DNA from: Crocinitomix catalasitica ATCC 23190
GTDB lineage: Bacteria; Bacteroidota; Bacteroidia; Flavobacteriales_D; Crocinitomicaceae
DNA: 64,000 nucleotides
Reading direction: 5' to 3'
Assembly (NCBI RefSeq): GCF_000621625.1
Contig: NZ_JHXV01000016.1
Location: forward strand, 1 to 64,000
Shown here: piece by piece, positions 24,755-33,146 of the stretch
How positions within the stretch are numbered: position 1 is the stretch's first letter
How the letters are laid out: the number at the start of each line of letters is the position of its first letter
Program-made: the position numbers and the translations under genes
The notes under the pieces: generated by a model
Told to the model about the DNA's origin: nothing
Databases searched by the model: none
What the model saw: the letters and a program-made list of their open reading frames with translations, nothing else

Positions 24755-27637
24755 GTGCGTTTTTTATTCCTCGTTTGCCTACTTAATTTTGGGCATATTG
24801 TTATTGGTCAACAATATAATTTTATAAGTTATAATGTTGAAGACGGATTGGCTCAGTCACAAGTTCGAGATATCTGTCAAGATCAAATGGGATATTTATG
24901 GGTAGGTACAGTCTCAGGATTAAGCAGGTTTGACGGTGTAAATTTCGTAAATTATTCGATTGATGACGGTTTGCCAGATAATAATATCAGAAAGCTTTAT
25001 TTGGCTAAGAATGGAGTGATTTGGGCTGCAACCCCTAAAGGTATCGTGAAAATTGAAGATCAAAAAATTAAATCTTATTTGTTTGATGATCAGTATCGTA
25101 TAAATGATATCACAGAGTTTAATAATGAATTGTATTTGGCGTCAAATTCTGGTCTAATTCGTTTTGATGGAAAGAATTTTCACAGTGTAGAGTTAGCAGA
25201 AGGCCATTATATAAGATCAATAGAGAATTATAATGATTCGGTTTTGTTTTGTGGAGGTAAAGACGGCTTGTCTGCTTTAACAAAAGAAGATTTTCGCGTG
25301 TTAGAAATTGAAGATAGTCCAAATTTGAATATTATGGATTTGAAGATCTTCAATAATCAAATCTATTTCGCTGGAAGGAATGTTGGATTTATGAAATACA
25401 ATGTTTCAGAAAATAAGGCCTCAATCTATCAAGAGGTAGGTAACACTATTTTGACATTTGCAATTACTGAAAAATTTATGTTTGGTGTCGGAACCAATTC
25501 TGGCGGATATCTGATTGATAGACAAAAGAAAGTTGATTATTTCACATCACAAAATGGACTGACTACTGATAATTTAACGAGTGTCTTTATTGATGCTGAA
25601 AAGAATATTTGGCTTGGTACAGATGGTAAAGGTCTACTTAAATTTTCTGGTAAATCTATCGTCTCTTATTCGCAAAATGATCGGTTAAGTAGTGATTTAG
25701 TATTGTCTATTAATCAGGATGCTAAGGGGAATTTTATTTTCGGGACTTATGATGCAGGTATTACTAAATGGATGAAAGATGGCGCGCATAAGTATATTGT
25801 TGGAAAAGATAAAATTGCAGACAATACTATTTGGACAGTTGATTACGACGAGCAAGGTAATCTTTGGTATGGAACATCTTCGGGCTTAACAATTCTAAAC
25901 AGTCAAGATGAAATTTTAAATCATCCCTTATTAGGTGTTAAACGGAAATTCAGATCTATTCTCCGATTAAATGATTCTCTGGCTTTATTAGGTGGTGATG
26001 ACGGCCTAACTATCCTAAGTAAGGACAGTTCTTATATTTTGCATAAAAATCTAAATATTAACAAATTAATTAGGTTGAATGGTAAAGTGTATAGTGGTGG
26101 GTTTAATGGGCTTTATGAATTTAGTAAAGATTTTACAAGTTATAAAGAGATAAAAATGCCCATTAAAGATATCAACTCTCTTTGTGTTGATGCTGAAAAC
26201 AATTTGTGGATTGGTACCATGAATGGTTTGTATGTGATGAAGCAAGATTATGAAATGTATTTGTTCCCATTAGACGAATTAGAATATAGAGCAAAAACAA
26301 TATTGGGCTTAATTCGTTCAGCTGATAATAATATATGGGTGACAACAATGAACGGTGTTTATACCATTGATTTTGATGAAAATTTAAAGGAAGGATACAA
26401 AATATTTAATTATGGGGTATCAGAAGGGATGGTTAATATGGAGTGTAATATAAATGCGCTTTATGAAGATGATGAAAGAAAAATTTGGGTCGGTACTTCT
26501 GGTGGACTCATTCGAATTGATCCAGCGCTCAATTCACAACTTTTTAATTTTTCACCGCCAATCGCACATATAACAGGATTAAGATTGTTTTTAGAAACAT
26601 TTAATTATTTAGATTATCCCGTGGAAATGGATACCGTGCTGGATATTCCAAAAATGATTACGCTTCCTTCTAATAAAAATCACTTGACTTTTGATTTTAT
26701 TGGTATAAATCTTAAAGATCCTAAATCTGTACAGTATGAATATAGGATGATAGGTACATCAGAAGAATGGTCCCCAATTTCATCAACTAATTATGCCACT
26801 TATTCTTTTCTACAACCAGGAGATTATGTATTTGAAGTGCGGGCGATGAATAAGAATAAATTATGGTCCTTGGTCAGATCAATCACATTTAAAATCACAC
26901 CTCCTTATTGGCAAACTTGGTGGTTTATATCTTTGTTGTTATTAGCAATTTCGGGGATTATTTACCTGATTTTTCAAAGTAGAATAAAAGCCATAAAGCA
27001 ATCTCAAGTCAACGATCAATTAGGTTTACAAAATCGCCTTTTATTCCTAGAACAAAGGTCTTTGAATGCAAGTATGAATAGACATTTTATATTTAACTCG
27101 TTAAATTCAATTCAATATTTTATTAATAGTTCTGACAAACGATCTGCTAATAAATACCTTTCTAATTTTGCAAACTTAATACGTAAGAATCTAGATAGTT
27201 CGGCCGCGAATAATTTTATTGTTAGTTTAAACGAAGAAATTGAACGAATAGAATTATATCTCTCACTCGAACAAATGCGTTTTGCAGGAAAGTTTGATTA
27301 TGTAATTGATCTTGATCCTGGTTTGGATGGGGAAAGTATTGAGATTCCTTCAATGATCTTGCAGCCTTTTGTTGAGAACAGTATTATACATGGTGTTTTG
27401 CCTTTGGAGGCAAAAGGAAAAATTGAAATCAAGATTTTTGAAGAACTAGATGAGGTAATGTTTGTTGTCACTGACAATGGGTTCGGTATAGATAATAGTA
27501 TAAAAGCAAAGAAACGTACCGTTGACGGTGATCATGAGTCGAAAGGTGTGGAAATAACGAATAGACGAATTGAACTTTTGCGGAAATTGACAGGTGAAAA
27601 TCTTTTTATTATCGGTCCTTTTCAATTGAACGATTAA
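24755..27637 (+). CDS. Propeller-sensor histidine kinase, LytS type, with premature stop in the ATPase domain
   Basis: This protein has a signal peptide (about 1-18), propeller repeats (LAQSQVRDICQDQMGYLWVG and many similar), a Y_Y_Y domain (about 690-755), a membrane helix (about 762-782), then RHFIFNSLNSIQ with the phosphoryl His, N box LQPFVENSIIHG and DNGFGID. The frame stops with TAA at 27635-27637 after PFQLND. Reading on in the same frame gives NGVCKGTKVIIKLG, the expected last strand with the GTKV motif seen in the paralogues, and then a TAA at 27695-27697. So the coding frame is cut by a nonsense codon 20 codons before its natural end. The truncated ATPase may be inactive, or the stop may be an error or be read through. 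GTG start, no gap after the regulator gene. Confidence 0.82.
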   Translation: MRFLFLVCLLNFGHIVIGQQYNFISYNVEDGLAQSQVRDICQDQMGYLWVGTVSGLSRFDGVNFVNYSIDDGLPDNNIRKLYLAKNGVIWAATPKGIVKIEDQKIKSYLFDDQYRINDITEFNNELYLASNSGLIRFDGKNFHSVELAEGHYIRSIENYNDSVLFCGGKDGLSALTKEDFRVLEIEDSPNLNIMDLKIFNNQIYFAGRNVGFMKYNVSENKASIYQEVGNTILTFAITEKFMFGVGTNSGGYLIDRQKKVDYFTSQNGLTTDNLTSVFIDAEKNIWLGTDGKGLLKFSGKSIVSYSQNDRLSSDLVLSINQDAKGNFIFGTYDAGITKWMKDGAHKYIVGKDKIADNTIWTVDYDEQGNLWYGTSSGLTILNSQDEILNHPLLGVKRKFRSILRLNDSLALLGGDDGLTILSKDSSYILHKNLNINKLIRLNGKVYSGGFNGLYEFSKDFTSYKEIKMPIKDINSLCVDAENNLWIGTMNGLYVMKQDYEMYLFPLDELEYRAKTILGLIRSADNNIWVTTMNGVYTIDFDENLKEGYKIFNYGVSEGMVNMECNINALYEDDERKIWVGTSGGLIRIDPALNSQLFNFSPPIAHITGLRLFLETFNYLDYPVEMDTVLDIPKMITLPSNKNHLTFDFIGINLKDPKSVQYEYRMIGTSEEWSPISSTNYATYSFLQPGDYVFEVRAMNKNKLWSLVRSITFKITPPYWQTWWFISLLLLAISGIIYLIFQSRIKAIKQSQVNDQLGLQNRLLFLEQRSLNASMNRHFIFNSLNSIQYFINSSDKRSANKYLSNFANLIRKNLDSSAANNFIVSLNEEIERIELYLSLEQMRFAGKFDYVIDLDPGLDGESIEIPSMILQPFVENSIIHGVLPLEAKGKIEIKIFEELDEVMFVVTDNGFGIDNSIKAKKRTVDGDHESKGVEITNRRIELLRKLTGENLFIIGPFQLND

Positions 27638-27697
27638 AACGGTGTCTGCAAAGGAACAAAGGTTATTATAAAGCTAGGAAGTACAAGTAGATTTTAA
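27638..27697 (+). pseudogene. Detached C-terminal end of the kinase at 24755
   Basis: In the same frame as the kinase and directly after its TAA, 19 codons encode NGVCKGTKVIIKLGSTSRF before the next stop. GTKVIIKLG matches the G-box strand that closes the ATPase fold (compare GTKVEFVLPK and GTKVEFILPK in the two other kinases of this window). Confidence 0.65.
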
Positions 27698-27714
27698 AAT
27701 TATTGGGTAAACAG

Positions 27715-27745
27715 TTGTATTATAAGATATTTGTATGTATATTTG
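27715..27745 (+). promoter_or_regulatory. Bacteroidota-type promoter for the acidic lipoprotein
   Basis: TTG (27715-27717), a 20-base spacer, and a perfect TAnnTTTG box TATATTTG (27738-27745). Transcription would start near 27752, about 22 bases before the lipoprotein ATG. Confidence 0.6.
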
Positions 27746-27773
27746 TTACAATTGTATAGTTATATTATAAGCA

Positions 27774-28043
27774 ATGAAAAAGATTTTATACATATTCGGA
27801 CTTTTAGTTTTCATGTTTGCATTCAATGCATGTGAGAAAGAAGTGATTACTATTGTCGAAAAGGATAGCGTTTCTGATGAAATAGAAGCGAGTTCAGCTG
27901 CTACGGGTGGTGGAATAGGTGTTATTATCGATCGTGATGATAAGGATGATGATGTGGAGGATGATAATGATAAAATTATTGATCCGGATGATGATGATGA
28001 TGATGTTGAAGAAGATAACAATAAAAAAGTTGTTGGCGCTTAA
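27774..28043 (+). CDS. Small acidic lipoprotein
   Basis: This 89-residue protein has a lipoprotein signal (hydrophobic stretch then lipobox FNAC, Cys at 20). After a short linker come two clusters of aspartate (DRDDKDDDVEDDND and DPDDDDDDVEEDN). No family is recognised. Aspartate runs of this kind can bind Ca2+ or other cations; that is speculation. It has its own strong promoter and a clear terminator, so it is a single-gene unit, probably well expressed. An apparent Ser-rich frame on the other strand is just the complement of the GAT repeats. Confidence 0.75.
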   Translation: MKKILYIFGLLVFMFAFNACEKEVITIVEKDSVSDEIEASSAATGGGIGVIIDRDDKDDDVEDDNDKIIDPDDDDDDVEEDNNKKVVGA

Positions 28044-28073
28044 TCAAAAAGAATTATTTAAATAACAAATATG

Positions 28074-28102
28074 AATGCACCTCAATAAGGTGCATTTTTT
28101 TT
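28074..28102 (+). terminator. Terminator after the acidic lipoprotein
   Basis: AATGCACCT (28074-28082), loop CAATA, AGGTGCATT (28088-28096) and a T run. A perfect 9-base stem. The following stretch 28103-28543 has no recognisable gene, RNA or repeat. Confidence 0.88.
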
Positions 28103-28543
28103 GTGCTTATTTTTGACTATCGATGAATCGAAATGTTATTGCCTTAGGAAGTTTAAAAGCGTTTTGCATTGGTTCTCTTTATTAGATGATAGATAATATC
28201 CTACTTATTTTAATTGAACGTACAATCTCAATACTTTTCATATTTCCAAATCGAAAATAGGATTAATGCATAGGTCTCCGTTTCAGAATTAATCTTTATC
28301 ATGCAATGATCACATCTTTTTATTTTCTGTTTAGGTCGTTTTAAGGAACTTTTTAAGTAAAGTTAACTCACTTGTTGTTTGCGTTTCCAAACTGTTCTAA
28401 TTACCGCTCTTATATGTCTTAATTTTTATGAGGTTAAAAGGTCCTAGAAAGTCATTCGATTAATGTGGTAAAATAGATTTAAATTCAAATAGGAGAGTGC
28501 CGTTTTCGTTGTTGATGTTTATAGAGTCAAGGTGCTAAAAATA

Positions 28544-28576
28544 AAAAAACGCATCAGCCTAAACCGATGCGTTTTT
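28544..28576 (-). terminator. Terminator of the M43 protease gene
   Basis: On the minus strand, AAAAACGCATC pairs with GATGCGTTTTTT around a 10-base loop. It lies just past the protease stop codon. The A and T flanks make it usable in both directions. Confidence 0.82.
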
Positions 28577-28600
28577 GAAACTTAACATATTTGGGTAAGT

Positions 28601-30712
28601 TTAATCTTTTACTAGTTTAATAGTTTCAACTTGATTGTTTGATTCAATTTGAACTAAGTAGATACCAGTTGCTAATTGACCTGTTTCCATTTCAAGCGTA
28701 TTATATCCATTTCCTAATTGACCGTTGTAAACATCTAATACACGTGAGCCCATTGTATTTAATACTGTAATTTTATAATCTTCACCTGCTTTTGCTGTGA
28801 TGTTTAATGTTGTGTTTCCTTTTGAAGGATTAGGGAATAGCTTCAAGTTTAAAGCTTGTTCGAATTCAGTTAAACCAGCCATTGACGCAGCATACATATT
28901 GATTTCATCGATATATATATTGTTTCCGTTATCGTTTTCGAATTCAATTTTATATCTGAAATCTGATACATAATAATCAGAAATGATATTTGTTATATCA
29001 ACTTGATACCATTCGTCTACTGAAGCCGGTGTATAAGCTGAGCTATTCGTTACTTCACTTAAATTGTCACCTTGAATATTTTTTCTGAATGCCCATGTCT
29101 CACCACAATCTTTAGAGATGTAGAATTTTAATTTTTCTAAATCGTCGTCTCTACGAAGGTTATAAGCATATTTAAAGTTGAAAATCATATCGTCATCAGG
29201 ATCTACTTCACTTAAATCAATTGATCCTGAAATTATACTTCGAATAGAACCATTGTCCATATCGAAATTTTCAAGTTTTAAACTCTTAGATCCGTGTGAT
29301 GCAGCTTCTGACGTGATTTCCCAATTTGCGAGATCTTCAGATCCTTCAACCATAAATCTATCAAAATCTGGAAAAGGAGATAAAGTTTCAAAACTTTCTG
29401 AGTATGGTAGACTCGATCCAGGATTAGATAAAACAGTAATATAATTAGTAGTTGTATTGCTTACAGAAGATCCACCATTGTTTGCTACTAAAGTAACAGC
29501 ATAACGACCGGGTGTATCATAAGTAATTGTTGGGTTAGTTAGAGTTGATGTTGATGGTGTACCTCCTTCAAATGTCCAAGTTCTATCTGTAACAGTATGG
29601 AAAGAGTTGTCGCTAAAATCAACTGAACCGCCAGCACAGATTATAGTTGTATTTGAAGAGAATTCAGCAGCACATAATTCACCCGGTGCATCTACACCAG
29701 TTGCCGCTAAATTTGCAGGCGTTGATAATTTATACCTTTGAGCAGTACCACCTAATAAAGCAGCTTGAACTCGAGCAGCTTGTCCTTCAGTAAACATTGT
29801 TGAACAATAAGAATAGTCCATAATGTTTTGTACGTTATCTAAACTTCCACAAGTGCTTCCATAAAGATCACTGCAATTATCCCAACCAATTGTATTTGGA
29901 GTGTCATCAACACCATCATCAATACCACAGTTACTAATTAGTGTTGGACTATTAGATCCGCCCCAAGGATGTGATAAGTTTAACCAATGTCCAACTTCAT
30001 GACTTAAAGTGTGTCTTCTTCCTATAGAGCCAGTTCCAATAATTCCCATATAATCATGACTCATGTAAATCGATCCATCCATTCCTGATGCTGAATACCA
30101 ACCTGCAGGATTATAAGTGTAACCTGCCGCACCATTTGGATCAATACAAACAAAAACATTCATATATTTATTCTGTGGCCAAGTTCCATGTTCGTCTTCA
30201 ACTGCTTCTACAATAGGATGTCCACTTCTGTCTCTTCCTTCATCGTAAGTTGTACTTGAATAAGTTCTAGTAATACCTGAATGACAAGCCCCTGAAGGAT
30301 CTTTTGTTGCTAATTTGAACTCTATATCACAATTACCTCTGATGTCTGCAAATTCTGCAATTGTTTCATCCGAATCATCGTTTAACATATTGAAATCATC
30401 ATTTAACTGCTCAATTGCATTATAGATTTGCTCGTTTGATATATTTTCTTCACCACCTAAATGAACAACATGTACTACTAAAGGAACAACATAAGTTGAT
30501 CTGTCTCCAGGGCTCCATGATGTCAGAAATTCTTCATACTCTTCTTGCATACGCGCTTGCTCAGCTTCTGTTGCATGTTCGAATTCTGGATTGTCAATAT
30601 ATAATTGTTGAATTGCTTCTGTTGAACCACATTTTAAATGTTCCTCAGCAAGTTGAGACCAAGAAAATAATGTGGACAAAGTAATTACTAGTGAAAGCGT
30701 AAATTTTTTCAT
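28601..30712 (-). CDS. Secreted M43-family zinc metalloprotease with PKD and type IX sorting domains
   Basis: This 703-residue protein has a signal peptide (1-19), a propeptide-like helical region (about 20-70) and a metzincin catalytic domain of the pappalysin/cytophagalysin family (about 72-330). The zinc motif is HEVGHWLNLSH (238-248), and a Met-turn follows in NIMDYSYC. Then come a PKD-like domain (about 345-430), a jelly-roll-like region (about 435-610; ENFDMDNGSIRS) and a type A T9SS C-terminal domain (about 620-703; LKLFPNPSKGNTTLN, TGIYLVQIESNN). It should be exported through the outer membrane by the T9SS and degrade extracellular protein. It is a single-gene unit with a strong terminator. 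Confidence 0.9.
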   Translation of the reverse strand: MKKFTLSLVITLSTLFSWSQLAEEHLKCGSTEAIQQLYIDNPEFEHATEAEQARMQEEYEEFLTSWSPGDRSTYVVPLVVHVVHLGGEENISNEQIYNAIEQLNDDFNMLNDDSDETIAEFADIRGNCDIEFKLATKDPSGACHSGITRTYSSTTYDEGRDRSGHPIVEAVEDEHGTWPQNKYMNVFVCIDPNGAAGYTYNPAGWYSASGMDGSIYMSHDYMGIIGTGSIGRRHTLSHEVGHWLNLSHPWGGSNSPTLISNCGIDDGVDDTPNTIGWDNCSDLYGSTCGSLDNVQNIMDYSYCSTMFTEGQAARVQAALLGGTAQRYKLSTPANLAATGVDAPGELCAAEFSSNTTIICAGGSVDFSDNSFHTVTDRTWTFEGGTPSTSTLTNPTITYDTPGRYAVTLVANNGGSSVSNTTTNYITVLSNPGSSLPYSESFETLSPFPDFDRFMVEGSEDLANWEITSEAASHGSKSLKLENFDMDNGSIRSIISGSIDLSEVDPDDDMIFNFKYAYNLRRDDDLEKLKFYISKDCGETWAFRKNIQGDNLSEVTNSSAYTPASVDEWYQVDITNIISDYYVSDFRYKIEFENDNGNNIYIDEINMYAASMAGLTEFEQALNLKLFPNPSKGNTTLNITAKAGEDYKITVLNTMGSRVLDVYNGQLGNGYNTLEMETGQLATGIYLVQIESNNQVETIKLVKD

Positions 30713-30854
30713 GTATAAATTAGTCTTATGATTTTTCTAATAGCCCAAGATACGGAATTTAGGCGACCTAATTTTATATAAATGTTTAAAAGGTGTCATT
30801 CCTTGATTTATCTGTGATTTGAGATTCCAAGGATAAAGTGTCACAAATTCTAAT

Positions 30855-31580
30855 TTAAAAATCGCGTACTGACATTAAACATTCCTTGAATAACTTGGGA
30901 GACTGAATAACTTGATAAAGTTTTTTGGCAACAACAGTAGGGTCGGTTAGTTCATTATTGCTCTTTAGGAACATAAACTTGTCTAAGGCTAAAAAGTCAG
31001 CAGGTTTACTTCTTCTAATTTCAGATTGCATTTGTGTATCAACAACTCCGGGTGCAATACTGTGTACATGCCAGTTCTTGATGTCTCTACTTTTTAATTC
31101 CGACCAAACAGTTTCACTGAATAAATCAATAGCCGCTTTCGAAGCGCAATAACTAGCCCATGCATCTATGGCATGTTTACCTGCCCCTGAACTTATAGAA
31201 ACGATGTGTCCAAGACTTACTTCGGATTGGAATGTATTTAGAAATTGATTGATTAGTATTTGTGGTGCAATCGAATTGGCGGTCATTACATCTTGAATAG
31301 TCTGACTATCTAATTGACCAATAGGTTTTACGATTCCAAGCATTCCAGCATTATTAACCAATACTACCTGATCAGCTGAATGTTTGAATTTGTAGTTTTT
31401 TACCGCCTCTAAATCTAATAAATCTAAAGATTCATGTAGAAAGTTAGGATGACTAAAATCATTAGTCCTCGAAATTCCGAATACAAAAAATTTAGCCTCA
31501 ATTAATTTTTTAACCAAGGCTAAACCAATACCACGGGAACTCCCCGTAACGTATGCAATTTTATTTTGTTGGACAATCAT
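30855..31580 (-). CDS. Short-chain dehydrogenase/reductase (sepiapterin-reductase-like)
   Basis: This protein of about 241 residues has a Rossmann fold with the NADP-binding TGSSRGIG motif (12-19), NNAG in the middle, a catalytic Ser in ISSGAG and the YCASK active-site Tyr/Lys. The overall pattern (SYCASKAAIDLF, SIAPGVVDTQMQ) resembles bacterial sepiapterin reductase/benzil reductase-type enzymes; the substrate cannot be told. The frame is open back to a TTG at 31586, but the ATG at 31580 is preferred. It overlaps the end of the rhodanese gene by 20 bases, so it is the last gene of a three-gene operon. Confidence 0.82.
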   Translation of the reverse strand: MIVQQNKIAYVTGSSRGIGLALVKKLIEAKFFVFGISRTNDFSHPNFLHESLDLLDLEAVKNYKFKHSADQVVLVNNAGMLGIVKPIGQLDSQTIQDVMTANSIAPQILINQFLNTFQSEVSLGHIVSISSGAGKHAIDAWASYCASKAAIDLFSETVWSELKSRDIKNWHVHSIAPGVVDTQMQSEIRRSKPADFLALDKFMFLKSNNELTDPTVVAKKLYQVIQSPKLFKECLMSVRDF

Positions 31581-31875
31581 TGTCAACCCAACTCATTATA
31601 CCACCACTTAAGTTCGTTAAATCAGTATAACCTTGCATACTTAAAAAAGCACAGGCATTCATACTTCTTCCTCCCGAACGACAACCAACAATTACATTCA
31701 CGTCTTTTGGAATTTCATTCATGCGTGATTGAATCTCGCCTAGGGGAATTAATATTGCATTCGGAATATCGTATGCTACTTCATCAATTTCATAAGGTTC
31801 TCTTACATCAACAAAAACACTTCCGTTTTTTACTGCTTCTAATACCGCTGTTGGGTTTATTTCTCCTATTGCCAT
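31561..31875 (-). CDS. Single-domain rhodanese-like protein
   Basis: This 104-residue protein is one rhodanese domain: FVDVREPYEID near the N terminus and the active-site loop CRSGGRS with the sulfur-carrying Cys65. Such small cytoplasmic rhodaneses carry persulfide sulfur between enzymes. It lies 13 bases after the cystathionine gamma-synthase gene and overlaps the dehydrogenase gene. A role in sulfur handling together with the synthase is plausible. Confidence 0.9.
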   Translation of the reverse strand: MAIGEINPTAVLEAVKNGSVFVDVREPYEIDEVAYDIPNAILIPLGEIQSRMNEIPKDVNVIVGCRSGGRSMNACAFLSMQGYTDLTNLSGGIMSWVDNDCPTK

Positions 31876-31888
31876 CTTATTATAAATT

Positions 31889-33031
31889 TTATATTTTTAA
31901 TGCTTGCTCTAAATCTTCTATTAAATCCTTTGCGTCTTCAACACCAACACTTAGACGAATTAATGAGTCTACAACGCCTATTTTTTCTCTATCTTCTTTC
32001 GGAATGGCTGCGTGCGTCATTGTTGCTGGATGACCGATCAGTGATTCTACTCCTCCTAATGATTCAGCCAAAGTAAATACTGATACTTTTTGAACAACAT
32101 TCAAGGCGTCCTGGATATCGTTTCCTTTGAAAGAAAAAGAGATCATGCCCCCAAAATCGTTCATTTGCCTTGCGGCAATCTCATGATTGGGATGCGATTC
32201 GAATCCTGGCCAATAAACTTTATCAATTCTTGGATGATGGGCTAAGTATTCTGCAATAAGTTTACCGTTTTCGCAATGCCTTTGCATTCTTAAATGTAAT
32301 GTTTTAATTCCTCTCAAAACTAAAAATGAATCCATAGGGCCAGCGATTGCACCACTCGAATTTTGAATGCGGTAGATTTCTTTTGCGATTTGCTCGTCTT
32401 TACAAACCAATGCGCCCATCACTACATCAGAATGGCCTCCTAAATATTTAGTAGCCGAATGCATTACAATATCTGCCCCTAAATCCAAAGGTGTCTGCAA
32501 ATATGGGGTCGCAAACGTATTGTCAACCGCCAACATTATGCTGTGCTTTTTAGCAATCTTCGCCGTGGCAGCAATGTCTATAATATTCATCATTGGGTTG
32601 GTTGGTGTTTCAACCCATATTAAACGTGTGTTTTTATTGATGTATACCTCAATATTGTCAGCATTGTCCATGCCAACAAAATGGAATTTGATTCCGTATT
32701 TTTCGAATATCGTTTTAAATAATCGGTAGGTTCCACCATATAAGTCATTCGTCGAAACGACTTCATCTCCTGGATTGAGCATTTTAATAATACAATCGAT
32801 AGCTGCTAAACCACTACCGAAACATGCTCCATAATTTCCGTTCTCTAATGCCGCAATACTTTTTTCTAAAGCATCTCTAGTTGGATTGGAAGTGCGAGAA
32901 TATGCATAACCTTTATTTACCCCAACTTCCGACTGAACAAAAGTTGATGTTTGATAAATAGGGGTCATTATTGCGCCTGTAGCCTCATCAGGATGTACTC
33001 CTGCATGAATGGCTTTTGTCGCGAATTTCAT
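31889..33031 (-). CDS. Cystathionine gamma-synthase / lyase (Cys/Met metabolism PLP enzyme)
   Basis: This 380-residue enzyme of the trans-sulfuration family starts FATKAIHAG and has TPIYQTSTF, the phosphate-binding YSRTSNPTRDALE, FGSGLAAI, and the PLP lysine K195 in SATKYLGGHSD. The family uses an activated homoserine and cysteine to make cystathionine (gamma-synthase), or splits cystathionine (gamma-lyase); sequence alone does not separate them with certainty. The ATG at 33031 is preferred to an upstream TTG at 33046. CAAAACTA (33069-33076) is a perfect minus-strand -7 box (TAGTTTTG). It is the first gene of the operon with rhodanese and dehydrogenase. Confidence 0.88.
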   Translation of the reverse strand: MKFATKAIHAGVHPDEATGAIMTPIYQTSTFVQSEVGVNKGYAYSRTSNPTRDALEKSIAALENGNYGACFGSGLAAIDCIIKMLNPGDEVVSTNDLYGGTYRLFKTIFEKYGIKFHFVGMDNADNIEVYINKNTRLIWVETPTNPMMNIIDIAATAKIAKKHSIMLAVDNTFATPYLQTPLDLGADIVMHSATKYLGGHSDVVMGALVCKDEQIAKEIYRIQNSSGAIAGPMDSFLVLRGIKTLHLRMQRHCENGKLIAEYLAHHPRIDKVYWPGFESHPNHEIAARQMNDFGGMISFSFKGNDIQDALNVVQKVSVFTLAESLGGVESLIGHPATMTHAAIPKEDREKIGVVDSLIRLSVGVEDAKDLIEDLEQALKI

Positions 33032-33146
33032 CTGCTTTTCTTCCAAGGTTGTTTTATTAGATACATTACAAAACTAAAGAAATTATTAGATATCTTGGTT
33101 ACTTCTTATTTAATTGAAGCGTACTTTTTACTGAATTAATAAACGT

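Noticed and set aside
27746-28021. Ser-rich minus-strand frame over the acidic lipoprotein
   Set aside because: It is the reverse complement of GAT-rich codons; the plus strand has a lipobox, promoter and terminator.
28103-28543. Possible small gene or RNA in the 440-base gap before the protease terminator
   Set aside because: No open frame, hairpin series or promoter/terminator pair could be made out.
31566-32033. 155-residue plus-strand frame over the rhodanese and synthase genes
   Set aside because: It is antisense to two strongly supported genes with catalytic motifs.
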